From NCBI RefSeq assembly GCF_052324685.1, contig NC_135225.1, forward strand, positions 15,071,185 to 15,135,184: a stretch of 64,000 nucleotides of DNA. The letters are read 5' to 3'. Numbering within the stretch: position 1 is the stretch's first letter; each line of letters starts with the position of its first letter. The notes beneath the pieces are model-generated. The model was not told where the DNA came from, did not search any database, and saw nothing but the letters and a program-made list of their open reading frames with translations. This document shows, in pieces, positions 10,458 through 23,632 of the stretch. Origin of the DNA: Brachyhypopomus gauderio (lineage: Eukaryota; Chordata; Actinopteri; Gymnotiformes; Hypopomidae). Position numbers and translations under genes: made by a program.

Positions 10458-12859
10458 AAGTTAATATCATGAACAACAGCCAAGTTGCAGGTTCAACATA
10501 CGAATCCACTTGTCAAAAGGACAAACTAGCGCAGCTAACACTAATGTAGTTATTCTTGCTAGCATTAGCTAACTAGCTTATTTCATGGGCCAACCTAAAA
10601 TATGAGATTAAATGTTCCTTACCTTCGTAGTTGTGTAGCCTATGTATGACGAGCCATAAATTTTCTTGCTTTAGATCCAGGTTCTGAACCGATCGCAAAT
10701 ACAGGCCATCTAATCTGTATTTTTCCTATACTGAAACAAACTGCGTGCGCTACATAAGCAATGTCTTTAGTTTCATTCATGCTCCAACCCCCCCCCCCCC
10801 CCCCCCCCCCCCCCAGAGTTGTAAGGAAAATGCTTTATTCAGTTTGGTTTGGTTTAAAAAAAAAAGTGCGAATTTGGGAGCGGGATAGTACCACCCTTTG
10901 TGCAGTATGGTGGAAAAAAGCCAAGTTGACAAATTGCAAACGTTTGTGACGGACGAGCAGAGTAAACGTGGCGAACTCGCAGAGGCTCGATGAAGGAGAA
11001 CTAACGGAGGCGCGTAACGGCAGAGTTCATCGCTTTTAAAAGTAGGTGAGTTGAAGGAGGAAAAATGAAGGAAAGTTGTTGAGCTCTGCTGTGAAGTTAA
11101 AAGGGCAAAATGGAAATTTGTGAGTTATTATAAAAATGGTAATTTGTTAAAGATTTACTGTCCTTTGTACAAGGAATGCGAGTGTGTAAAAGCGTAAGCA
11201 TGAAGTTGAAAGGAAAGCAATTAGTAGTAAATAAAAGGATGGTTTTGCAGTAGGTCTGGACCCCGGCTTTTTTCAACTGCCGACGTTGGCGCTGGAGTAA
11301 CTTATTACGCTTATACTTTACCTGGCGGTCCGGCGTGTACACGGCAGCGTCAAGGTCAGATTACGAACCCCCCACTGAGTGGGCAATCGGTTCGTAGCGC
11401 AACGTGCTATCCACTGACCTACGGGAAAACCTCTTCTTACCTTAAAAAAAAAATAAAAAATTATCTTTGAAAAAAAATATATTGATAATAAAATTAAATA
11501 ATAAATATCACAATAAGATCACTTTTCTTCAGAGATCTCTGTATTTTATTTATTTTTAAAAAAAGGTTAAACGAACATTCATCGGTTATGTGCCGATCCT
11601 TTCCCACAGTGTCTGATATCTGTATTTCTCTTTCTGTAATTTCCAGGAGAGCCTGGGACCCGACGATGTTCCAGGCGATCATCGCGTGGTCGACGTGGCT
11701 GACAGTCCAGTGGAGCTGCGTCACCAGGCTTTTGTGACACAGCAGAGGGTAGACGGCATCATTGCTCTGAAATAAATGCTCCGTTTTTTTTTAGTCCGTA
11801 TCCAGTTAATCAGGCATGAGATTGGGTCCGGACAGGACTGCGTTCGGGTCCGGATCCGGACCGCGGTCCGCCAGTTGACTACCCCTGACCTATACAGTTC
11901 TTATGGTCTGTGTTTCCCCAACCCTAATCCTAACCTCAACCCCAACCCTAACCTCAACCCTAGCCATTAATTTTTACCAAACAACTTTATGTAGCTGCTA
12001 TTCTGTTTGCAGTTGATGCTACCTGCTAAATTTATGAACTAGTATGTTATCTAAAACAATCAGACAGTATTGACATAATCTATAATATTCTTGTCACAAT
12101 GTGACGTGCGGAGGAGGCAGGCACGATGAATGTAAATGTGGTGCAACATATACTTTTAATGACACCAGAGCCCTATAGAGAGAGAGTCGCAACATCTCCG
12201 TTCACTCCAATGGACCAGTTTTTTTTACAGCAATGGCGGATCGTGGAGCCTGTCAATAGTTCCCGGAAGTTAGCAGCAAATACTAGCAGCGCAGTCAAGC
12301 TGGAGAAGTGGACCATCTGTGATACACTTTTACAGGTTAGTACGCTTAAAAAATCTGATTGTGTATTATAAGGACATCTGAATCAAATTAACATGTGGAT
12401 TCAAATGTGCATTAAAGCATTTTAGTGAATTATCCACCTCTTAATAAGCAGATTTAGGGAACTAAATCTATGCTAAGACAACGCGAATACGGTTAGCGAG
12501 ATTTCACATTAACGGCCGACAGCCTATTAATTGTAAATTCCTCTCTTAATGCCATTTCACCTAAACGCGATGTTTTTGCGGGGTAGCTAAGTATTGGTTA
12601 AATATAACATTTGAGTGTGATTGTAGAGTGTGTTGGGTCGAGGAGGTGAAATGAGGATATCCATTTTGGAGTACCAACTAACGTTTTATTTCCTTTTATT
12701 TATTTATCCTTTTATTTTATTTTCCTTTTTATTTTAACGTATTTCCTCAGTTTTTGAAACTGCTGGATATAAGACATATACTATTTAGTGTAATTAAGTT
12801 TTAAATATTCTATCACTTAAAGAAATAATATAATTATTAGGAGTTCATATTTATTTTAC
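10458..12859. other. No intact gene; poly-C run and degenerate repeats
   Basis: Holds a run of about 23 C at 10792-10814, a weak tRNA-like stretch near 11345-11415, and TAACCCTAACC-like degenerate units at 11910-11960. An 81-codon plus-strand frame from 12126 ends in a donor-like ACAG|GTTAGT. None could be assigned. Confidence 0.45.
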
Positions 12860-13786
12860 CTGTGTCAACACTATAGCTGTGATCAGCAGCTATGGGCCCT
12901 GTCTTTACAGGTCCAGTGGTGCATTGTAGTGCAGGGGGCTTCCTCTTTCTGAGTGCGGGGCGATGCACAAAAATGGTGGCAACAGCATCTGCTCTCAGCC
13001 TAGTCTTGCCCTGTTTGCTTTTGATGAACTGGTCTGCCTCAAAATGTGCCTGCAGAGTGATGCGAGTTTACTCCTCACACATGACAACTCAATTTTGTCT
13101 ACCCATATACATATCCCATAGTGGGTGAATACACAGTATTAGAGAACACTTACTGGATACATATACACTCATTACACATATAAAAAACAACCAAGGATGT
13201 GCAACAAATTCAAATTCATATCACATCAATACTCATAATAATCATTTTCTCCTGTCTTTCTCTCCTCTCTCTCTTTAAGCCAAAGAGCCATAGGGGATTC
13301 AATGGAGCCTGCAACTAGATAGCACCCTCACCCTGCACCCGAGTCTGTCTGGAGTCTTTGATTTTTTTTTGTTCACTATTCAGTATTTGAATAAATCAGG
13401 CATTAAGCTTTCCAATAGTGTGTTTATTGTGAAAAGTGCAAATGCAGTGTTTGATGATTACCTCACATATATATTTGCTGTAGTAATCTTTAGTGAGGGT
13501 AAGATAGCTCCTGCTTAGTTGAGCCAACCATTTTTTTCTCCTCTCAGTATCAGTGGGGATACCAGAGCCGGAGTGGCTAATCGGGAGATTCGGAAGGATT
13601 CCCGATGGGCCGGCTCAAGTCAATCTCTAGTTTGGGCCGATTAGGAGGGAAAAATAATTTTGGGCCAGATTTTGACATGAATTTTCCGGGCTGAAAAAGT
13701 GGCCCACTCCGGCCCTGGGGGAAACCATACATTTTTGCTCCTTTCTCTGATCGATTGGAGCATCCCCATGCAGCACAGCAAACCAT
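12860..13786 (-). pseudogene. THAP-domain gene remnant, exon 1 split by an hAT MITE
   Basis: Two minus-strand exons encode a complete C2CH THAP zinc finger, a DNA-binding fold of host THAP proteins and P-type transposases. Exon 1 runs from ATG at 13786 (context CCACCATGG) to a donor GAG|GTAATC at 13462. Exon 2 is 13049-12860 (acceptor CTGCAG|GCACAT, donor ACAG|GTAAAA). Reading MVCCAAWGCSNRSEKG gives the first two cysteines. TERRKKWLAQLSR is the mid-domain signature. KYIC at the end of exon 1 plus AHFEADQF at the start of exon 2 give the C-x2-H pair, followed by GKTRLRADAV. A 155-bp MITE with an 8-bp target duplication lies after codon 23. MITE plus duplication add 163 bp and break the frame; without them the phase is perfect. 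Another MITE starts 19 bp upstream of the ATG. No further exons were recognised, so whether this was a host gene or a transposon is open. Confidence 0.8.
13563..13717. mobile_element. 155-bp hAT-type MITE inside the THAP exon
   Basis: The ends CAGAGCCGGAGTGGC and GCCCACTCCGGCCCTG are near inverted repeats. The flanks GGGGATAC and GGGGAAAC are an 8-bp target duplication with one mismatch, the hAT hallmark. No coding capacity. Confidence 0.85.
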
Positions 13787-13805
13787 GGTGGACACTACAC
13801 AAACA

Positions 13806-14174
13806 CAGGGTACCCGCGGGTCCTTAAAAAAATGTCTTTAAATGTCTGGAATTTTATGAGGGGAGGCATTAAATTATTATAAGTGTGTGTTGTTCAGTTG
13901 TTCTGGCGCGATGTGAACTTTGCCGAATCTAGCGCTAATGCAGAAAATAACCGCTCCAGGGTCCTAGTGCTAGATTCCTATCGTTGGAGTATACAGCCTC
14001 AACAACGTCAACAATTCTCGTTCGCCACCCCCCCCCCCCCCCCCCCCCCCCCCCCCGTCAACGATGTGGAACACACCTGCATCCCCGGTAATAGTATTAT
14101 TTTTTCTTGTGAGAGGTATTAAAAAGGTCTTAAAAGTCATTGAATTTGAGATTTAAAAATGTGCAGATACCCTG
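13806..14174. mobile_element. MITE with CAGGGTACCCGC / GATACCCTG ends, containing a poly-C run
   Basis: The inverted ends CAGGGTA and TACCCTG bound a 369-bp non-coding unit that includes a run of about 29 C residues near 14028-14056. The flanks share CAAACA but not as an exact 8-bp duplication, so hAT membership rests on the ends alone. It lies immediately 5' of the THAP remnant. Confidence 0.55.
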
Positions 14175-14642
14175 CAAACAACACGGAGGAAAGGACACAG
14201 AAAAACTGCTTGACATGATACTTATATTTGAGATTATTAGAGAATTATTTAATGAATTAATTGCTGTAAATAAGTGTATTAAAAAGACAAGATATATATA
14301 ATTGTATCAATGTATTTGAATATGTCATATACTGTCTGGATGTAATGTGTTTTAATGTATTTTAAAGCAAGTATTTTATTATTAAGTGTTTTAATGCTTT
14401 TAAAGCATATTTCTGCACAATGAAGTCAAAGAAAAATTTCCTTCTGTCAGAAAATGTACATTAGTCCTTTAGATTACTTAGGTCCCCAATACCATGGGGA
14501 CCATCCTCAAATCGCAGTTCTGTATCTGTGTTTATGCGCTCAAATTGAACTTCCTGGAACTATCTGAAGCCTCCGTGAATCACGTGACTATCAAGCGTTT
14601 TGAACTTTCGTTGTCGCCGCGACTCTCTCTCTATATGGCTCT

Positions 14643-14924
14643 GAATGACACTAAACACAGCTTCAGCGCGGTAGCGCAAGCACATAGAAGCGACACACAC
14701 AAGCACGAAGCTTTAGACAAAGACGAGCACGAGACATTGCGCAAACGCACATTAAATAGGTGTTGAACACATTCCCCAGTGATCACGAGACAAGGCACAG
14801 GTGAGACTATGAACACGCTCACAAACAACCCACACCCACGGAACTACAAACATGGACATAACTGCACGCAGACGACATAACGACACGCCCACAGGGAAGG
14901 GTCCGGAGCTGTCACCGTGACACA
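14643..14924 (-). repeat. Related solo LTR fragment
   Basis: On the minus strand this starts TGTCACGGTGACAG and follows the 8384 LTR at a distance (CCGGACCCTTCC, CGTCTGCGTG, TATTTAATGTGCG, TTGCGCAATG). It ends GTTTAGTGTCA. No matching 5-bp duplication was found, so one end may be truncated. No internal region accompanies it. Confidence 0.6.
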
Positions 14925-14930
14925 CCGGAG

Positions 14931-17231
14931 GTTTAAAAATATCCAAAAAGTATAAAATGGGAACACAACTGTGAAACCTTATACACACATATAACTATAC
15001 ACACATATAATTGGAAAACAAAGATGTTTTTAATGAGAGAGGCTGCTTATTTATTTTTTATTCAATTGTATTAATTTGTACCTAAAACTTTAGTCAGTTG
15101 GTTGTCCTTGTAAATACATTGTAAAGGGTAATTTGTATACTAACCAATATGTGGAACACCTTCAAATGTGTTATGAGTGTTTTTGAATGTAACTTAGCTT
15201 AAGTCTGTGTAAATCAGTATTAGTGTAATATAATGAAATGTAATTCAGTTATGAAGGTTGTACACTCAACGCATTGTTCTTCCAGACTTCCAAGATACAC
15301 CTTCTTCCAAGATACATAAAATTTTACACACACAAAATTAGAAGCTTGAAGATTGTGCAAAGGCCAACAAGAACGCAGAAAATGTCCAACCTCTATTATA
15401 CGAACATCAAACGTCAGTTAAAAGCCTGACAAAAGACTAACAGCAAAGTTCTCAAAAACACAAAGTGCAATAACATTAAAAGAGGTAGTGCAATAGTGGA
15501 CAAGCCAAAGGCTGAAGTGCATGTTGAAGCCTCAGGGAACTCTACTACACTGGAACACCGCAGGAACATGAGCAAAGCGACGCCAGTGCTGATGGTTCAT
15601 GTTCTTCCACTCTCTCAGCGACACCAATCTGTCTCTGTGGTGCTGGAAGTTTCTTAGTAAAGAAAAGAAAACATTACCAATACATACTCCAATGGACAGG
15701 AAATGAATCGTGTGGTGTGGGGGACCGTGGTGTAGTGTGGTATAGGGTGGGACCGTGGTGTGGGGTAGGACCGTGGTGCGTACCTGTGTGTGCGGTCTGA
15801 GGGATGCTGCCATTGCCTTGAAGGATGTTTCCTTAAACAGATGCACAATTGGCTGGAAATTCCCGAACCATACAAATGCGCACATACAATTTAATTCTCA
15901 GTACATAACGCATAATAATTTTTGGGAAGTATATTTGTTTTAAACATTCAGTAAAATTATGTGTGAGCACACATACTTACAATTAGTGTGTCACACTCAG
16001 AGCTCCAGCCTTCCTGGCTGAACTGTTTGTTCACACCAAAGGTTAAAAAACAGCATCATACTATCTTTCATTATGTTCTTTAATTAAAAGGGATGTTACA
16101 CAATGCAGTCAAAATGCACGAGTACTGAAATGAATGCTGAAAAATATAAAAAAAAAATACAATCCTGAGGCCAACACTAAGAACTGAGCTTTGGTGAAAT
16201 CATCTCTCCATCAGCCAGGATCAACCTGATCAGTAACAGGGTAAATGTGTTTGTAAACTCACGTTGTTATGTACTTTAACACCACATTAACATGAGGGAT
16301 TATTTTAAACACACTTAAAGTAACAGAAAAGCAGTCGAAGCATGGTTTAAATGCCAGCACGTGAGGGGGAGTCAGCTCCACATGTAACTTCCTGAAAATC
16401 ACATTTTCTTTAATATTACAACCGCCAAATGATCAAAAACGCATCTTTGAATACGCAGTAGTGATGACAAAATGTAATCATTTATGAGTCGTTTCTCTGG
16501 CATCACAGAGAGGGGAGTGCAAAAATATATATTTTGCATAGAAAAAATAATATTGTCTTTATATATAAACTCTGACCAGGTATTTTCAAGGCAGGAATGT
16601 TATAACTGGGCTGTGAGTTGGTCTGAACTATAAAAATTGCTAAGCTATAAAATAGGAAATGACCCTGTCAGAACACCAGTCTTCACCTCACTATTCGTTT
16701 AGTTCATTGAGTCAGCCTCTCCTTTGGCAATGTCATCTTCACGTCCAACACTGCACAGTTTAGTGAGTGGAGCAAATTCGATCAGACCACAGCCACGCCG
16801 ACAGCTACACCCTCATCACGCACATATAACGTCTCAGTAATGAACAAGGTTGTTTTCATCTCCAAGGGAGAATATTATTCAGTATTATACTGCACATGCA
16901 GTCACAAATTAAAAAACTTAAAAAGCTCCAGAAGCATTTGATCTTATATAATACAGTTCTTGTAATATTTGCAGATACTATACACTTCATATACATGTGC
17001 AGACACATAACCAAAATAAATACAAGCCAAAAAAAAAGGATAGAGTATAAACGTAGCAGGACAAACACAAATGATTCAAACGAAAAAAAAAAAAATTATT
17101 TTCTCTGTGCTGCTTTGGTCTGAGTACTGGACACAGTTTTGCATTAGACTGGCCATGTGTAATCCCCTCTGAGTATCGGTCTGTCTGGGTCTGTCTGGGT
17201 TGAAACCCCATATGTCCCACTTCCTTTGTCC
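14931..17231. other. 3' flank of ldlrap1, no coding sequence
   Basis: Apart from the inverted repeat A copy, this is AT-rich unique-looking sequence. Part of 16080-17231 may be ldlrap1 3' UTR. TTTAAT on the plus strand at 16079 (ATTAAA on minus) and TTTATA at about 16555 are the only nearby polyA-like signals. Confidence 0.4.
15430..15830 (-). repeat. Dispersed repeat family A, minus-oriented copy
   Basis: Reverse complement matches 385-1080, including GTCGCTGAGAGAGTGGAAGA and the ACCACGGTCC block. The two copies are about 15 kb apart, inverted and diverged, so they are independent insertions rather than one inversion. Confidence 0.6.
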
Positions 17232-20200
17232 TCAGAAGCCAATCACATCCTCCGCATCATCACCCTCAGTCCTGCCCAAGCTGCCCGCCTTGTGGTTGTA
17301 GTCCTGAAGGTTCAGCCCAGTGTCCAGGACCTGGGGGTTAGCACGACACTCAGCAAGCCTATGGAAACCACACACACACACACACACCTGTTTAATCAGC
17401 AGTCGGTAGTTCATGACGAGTAAGAGCAGCATAGTCGTGCAGTGATGGATAAAAATGGTAATGGAGTTTAAACACAAGCAGAAACTTCCCATACTGAAAC
17501 ACGGATATGAATGTCCCAATAGTTCCGGTCAGATTTTCATTGTGCTTATGAACATGTCTACAGTGATCCTGTCTGGATGAACCTGCTCCACTCAGTCCTT
17601 CAGGCTTTAAGGAAGTTGCTCGCTTCGTTTGTCAGGTCAAGAATAAAGAGTCACGATGCATTTTTCAGGTCTACATTTACTTTCCAGCTGGGTCGTGTTG
17701 TGGGCAGCCTGACCGAAGGAAGCAGCAGCAGAGGACGTAAACCTGCCCGCTCTACAGGTGACGTGCACCGCAATCTGTACGTAGACAGCAGGGGTGCGGG
17801 AAATTTTTGGAGTGCAGGCGCGTGTGAGGAGTGAGGAGTGCAGCTCACTGCAGCCACACGGCTGTTAACCTGCAGCTCCACATCCGATAGTTCGTCCCGG
17901 TTTAAGGCCTCTGTGATTCAGCTACTGAAGACACAACTGCAGGTGACATTCTAGGACATCAGATCAGTACAGTAACCCTACCCAGCGGCTCTACGCCATG
18001 TTAATGTCCTCCCTGGAAGGAACAAATGGGCGTGAAATAAACCCATGAAGATTAAAGGAGACATGGAGGTGAAAGGAACTGGATGAACATACAACACTAC
18101 AGTACACAAGTGTGGAGGAGGCGGAGAACCCTGCCCATCCGCCCTCATCACGGCACAACAATCTCCTGAAACAAGCAAAAAATTCAATAACATTGAATTA
18201 TTATTTTTAAAAGACGTTTTGTGATTGAACAGGGTTCTAAGCCACCTTACGGACCTCTACGGCAGGACATGGGAGAGACGAACAGATCTATAGGGAGGAC
18301 GGCCTCTGGACACGAACACCAGGAACAATGGTGCTGGAGGTGAGGGGTGTGATGGAGAAGAGAGAGTTCTGTATGCAGCGGGAAGACAGCACGCAACACA
18401 AAGCCGTTTACCTGAGCACGGATCAAAACTATCCAAACTGCGGCTGAAGAGAAAGATGCTGGCAAAAGAAAAAAATGAGTCAAGAGTCATCGTAAGGTTT
18501 CCGAAACAGGCAGACGGGGCCCAAGACACAGCACACGTTCCAATTAGATGAGTTTATCCGTTAAACCTCTACATATCAACTACCATTGCAATCGCTCTAA
18601 TACAGGGATGGGCAACTGGCGGCCCGCGGGCCGCACACGGCCCTCGTCCTCACTCAGTGCGATCAATAGATCAATAATAGTTAAATAATTAAAAGAAAAA
18701 ACCCGTTTGTGTCCGCCTCCTCACTCCGCAGCGCGCCCCGCGCTACAGTTCTTTGATATGAAGGAGTTCAAATTCCTTTTTGCACTTTTTTATTAAGCAA
18801 ATGTCTTTGTTGCTTATTAAGGACATGTTAATGCATTTATATGCCGAAAATAGATGTATGTTGGTGCAATAAACATACAGATCTGAATTAATTTAAAATG
18901 TGTTCTTACAGAGAATACTTTGTAGTGTCTTTCATATCCAATTATTTGAAGTGCATGGTCATGTGGCCCTCCAATAATAGTGCTGAAAAATTTTTGGCCC
19001 TCTTTATCATGGAAGTTGCTCATCCCTGGTCTAATATATTCCTCTTGATCAGCAGGTGGCGCAAGTCTTCCTTAGTTTAGATATTCAGCATCTTACATGC
19101 TAGGCAGTTTGCTGCCTCTTCAACGGACTCATTGGCAAGATTAGTGAATGTCAGTAAGTGGGCGTTTCACATACAACCGCACAGACAGATGAAAGGGTTT
19201 GTTAAGAATACAGGCCTTCCTTTCTTATGCCTTCCACTCTAGACAGAGGTAAGAAGCATTGTATTGAGACCACAGCCAGCATATACAGCCTACGGCCGAG
19301 ACAAACACCTTCTCTGAGAGAGACGTCTCAGGACAGCACGTGTGGAATTAGCATATTGAAAATGAAAGCAGCAGTGTTATTCTAACCAACAATGAAAAAT
19401 ATCCCCAATAAACAACATTTTGGATTGATCATGTTTTGGCTCAGTGTACTTTGGGATTACCAATAAGCATCAGTGTGATTTGAAGCCCTGTTCAAACTGG
19501 CTAAGTTTTACTCAGGATGTGGCATAATACAGAGTAAAACTCTGGGATATTTTAACCCTGTGTAAATTGCGAATCCTGGGAAATGTGTTTATGTGCCTTT
19601 CCTCAAGAAGAGAAGCTCTTTTCTTCTACACTTTGGCTTTTGCCAAAGTGGAGGAGCACGGTGTAGTACATGTACAAGTTCAACTAAAGTTATTGTTACT
19701 ATACGCTGCTTTATTAACTAGCAGCATTTTGTGTAGAGGATGTGTGTAGGATTACAGATTAAGTGACAGGAATGTAGACCTAGTCCAAGTCTTCATGGAT
19801 TAAGTGACGGGAATGTAGACCTAGTCCAAGTCTTCATGGATTAAGTGACGGGAATGTAGACCTAGTCCAAGTCCTCATGGATTTTTTGTGTGACGGTAAT
19901 GCACATGTGACAAATGAATCTGAAGGCCAAACAATGTGTTCAGAACTTGGTGTCACTTTTGATAATGAGCTCAGCTTTAAATCACACATCACAACTACAT
20001 GCAAGACAGCTTATTTTAACCTTCAAAACATCGATCCAAGATATAAGGTCCAAGATATACTCTCTCCTGCTGATGCATTTATCACATCAAGGCTAGATTA
20101 TTGTAACGCTGTTTTATCTGCTCTTCTAAAGAGCTCTATTTCTCACCTACAGCGAGTTCAGAAAGCTGCTGCAAGGGTCCTGACCCGCAGGAGAAAGAGA

Positions 20201-22928
20201 GATCACATTACACCCGCACTCCACTCACTGCACTGGTTAGAATAGATTTTAAGGTTCTGCTGATGGTTTTTAAATGTCTTCATGGCCTTGCTCCTCTTTA
20301 CCTCAGTGAAATGATGGTTAGATAAGTTCCAGTCAGGTCTCTCAGGTCTTCAAACAGTAATCTACTGGTGATTCCTAAAAGCTGATTAAAGATTGGCGAG
20401 GGGGCTTTTAGCCACTATGGCCCAAAGCTCTGGAACTCTCTTCCTGAAGAGCTTAGATGCATTTCATCCCTGCACAGATTCAAGAAGAGTCTCAAAACCT
20501 TCCTGTTTAGATCTGTTTTTAGTCAAGAAACTATCACATATTTTACTTTTTTAAATTTTATTTATTTTAATATCACATTATTTTACTTAACTACATTTTA
20601 TGCTTCTAATTATTTTTTATAATTTTGGCATTTTATAATTTCATTATATACTTTCATTGTTTTCTTCTATTATTTTAATAATTTATCATTTTATTATTTT
20701 ATTACCTTATTTGTTTGTTTTCTTCTGTTTCTTCAGTAAAGCAATTTGAGTTCCATGAATTTATGAAAAGGTGAAATACAAATAAAGATTATTATTATTA
20801 TTATTATGATATTATTGACAAACCAGTACCATCTCCATAATCACCACAATGTCTTATTCTGTGCCAACCAGTCATAAAAATGAGGCCCTGTGAGCTGTAG
20901 GGAAGACCAACGTATTCAAACAGTGTGCTTCAGACCATAAACAACATACAAATGTTTTAGAATCAATGTCATATTTGAGATCTATCTGAACCTACATTAA
21001 GTAGAATGTTTTATAGCAAAGTTAGCACACCTGATCACTTACTGTTTTAGTAAATTCTTATAGAAGTATAGAAATGTCAACACTGCCACTGAGACAATCA
21101 TACTGAATGAGAACCAAATAAATGATACATCCCAACAAACAAGACCATACACAATTCAGAACAGTTCTGACTGCTGTACTTAATGTAACACCACAGTACT
21201 GTTGCTCACAACACTCCAGCACTGAAGTATTCTCACTTACTCTATTACTACACAAAGCCTGGCCAGGTACTTCCTACTTATTCTGTGGGGATGATTCCTC
21301 AATGACCACCACTGCGCCAGTGTCTCTCACACTCACACACACACACATACACACACACACACCCATGCTGCTTTTACTCAATACCTCAAGGGTGTGGTCC
21401 GATATCCTCTGTGTAATTAAAGCTTTGTACAGCTTTATTGTTGTATAATGTTATTAATCATGTGCCACTTAGCAAATGCATTACTAGAAACGAGTGAACT
21501 GGCAGGCCTACCAGCACCATGGAAACAACAGCCAAGCACAGTTCCTGTTATACTCCTCTGTAACAGCAGTCTGGAGGAAAAGCCAAACCCCAGAGTCGGG
21601 GTCAGGGGTCAGGGTCCTGGTCAGCTGTGGGGATGTGCCCCACATGTCCCAGCATCCCTAGCATCACCAGCTTTAGTGACCTTTTTTAAAGTCTAAGTCT
21701 CTTAGAAACCGATCTTAAGGCCTTTCTAGCATGTGCCTTAAGACCTCACGGAAACGGTACTCCTTTATGGTCCAGTATGAATGATCTAACACACTGGAAT
21801 GATGAACGTAAATGTGACGGACATTTTTGTTAACAGAGCTACACTAGACACTCCTGGATGACAGGTGGCCCACAGACACACCTGCATTACAGGTGACCCA
21901 CAGACAGTCCGGGATTACAGGTGGTGCACAGACACTTCTGGATTACAGGTGAGTAACCTGTAATCTAAGAATTTGACTGAGCCGAGCACTCCAACCCTCA
22001 TGGCGAAGCATCACTGTAGCGTGCAGCTCTGTGTGGGGACAGGACAGACGTTCCACATACAGAACAGAACAGTGAAATAATGTGACTAACCTTGAGAAAG
22101 CTTCATCCAGATCGTCATCAAGCTCCTGTATAAGAAACAAATGCACCCGCTTTATGTTCACTGCCATCCAGAGTGACTCACAGAGGTCAGGGGTCATACT
22201 CCTTTACAAGGTCAAATTCAAGCACTTTAAAGGTCCATTTTCAATATTTTCCAGCACCTTACAGCTGTAGTAAATTACATATTTACATAAACACATCTTC
22301 AAAATGACGAATTCACTTTTTGTGAAACATAATACTTACAATTTCAAGCATTTTCAAGTACTTCAGACAAAATTCCAGCACTTTTCAAACCTTGAAAATG
22401 CAACATTAAAATTCAAGCATTTCAAAGGATGTCAAGCACCGGTATGAACTCAGAGATGTGCTCTGTAGTCGGGTCCTCATGTAACAGGTCAGTGTACTGC
22501 CGTCAGGCCTGTCTAGAGTGGATGATGGAGAAGTTTGTTTCTAAACCCGCACTGAAGTACTGCTCTGTGTGTTTACCCGCACTGAGGTACTGCCCTGTGT
22601 GTTTACCCGCACTGAGGTACTGCTCTGTGTGTTTACCCGCACTGAAGTACTGCTCTGTGTGTTTACCCGCACTGAAGTACTGCTCTGTGTGTTTACCCGC
22701 ACTGAAGTACTGCTCTGTGTGTTTACCCGCACTGAGGTACTGCCCTGTGTGTTTACCCGCACTGAGGTACTGCTCTGTGTGTTTACTCTGTGTGCTTACT
22801 GTGCTATTCTGTATGTATGTGTGATTACCCATTCAGTGGTACTGTTCTGTTCTGTTCTGTTCTGCGCTGGATGGGGGTCATTATGCACAGCACCTTGCTC
22901 CAAATTCAGCAGGTTCCCTGTAGCCACT

Positions 22929-22986
<58 letters not shown>

Positions 22987-23079
22987 TAATAAAGTCTTAA
23001 ATAGAATAATAGTCATACACACAGAACAGATTCATACAGAATAATACCGTCAGACACAATAATACTGCCAGACAATCAA

Positions 23080-23172
<93 letters not shown>

Positions 23173-23289
23173 GTTTTTTGTTTCTTCCTGAAAACATGGT
23201 GAGTATTGGTGTCCACAAAGATGCTGTCTTACTGCTCAGTGTGTTCAGTGATGAGTGAGTGGGGGTTGGAGTGTCAGTGAGCACAGGAG

Positions 23290-23346
<57 letters not shown>

Positions 23347-23447
23347 ACACGCCCCCTATATGACAGGAAACTGGTTCTGGCTGAATTGGATTTAATCTAA
23401 AAGTGTCAGACCTGACAGCGAGGGGGGAAGAGAGAGACAGAGAAAAA

Positions 23448-23528
<81 letters not shown>

Positions 23529-23593
23529 TGTGTGTGTGTGAGTGTGAGTCTGTGTGTGTGTGTGTGTGAGAGTGTGTGTGTGTGTGTGTGTGT

Positions 23594-23632
<39 letters not shown>

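Noticed and set aside
11345-11415. tRNA-like sequence on the minus strand (TCAGTGGATAGCAC and GGTTCGTAATC)
   Set aside because: A- and B-box-like parts are present, but no proper anticodon stem or acceptor pairing was found; probably a decayed SINE head.
11910-11965. Interstitial telomere repeat
   Set aside because: Units are irregular (CCCTAATCC, CCTCAACCC), not a TTAGGG array.
21122-21696. Small plus-strand frames in ldlrap1 intron 8
   Set aside because: No domain, no splice support, composition like surrounding intron.
22548-22790. CRISPR-like regular array
   Set aside because: Units are contiguous minisatellite copies without unique spacers, in a vertebrate intron.
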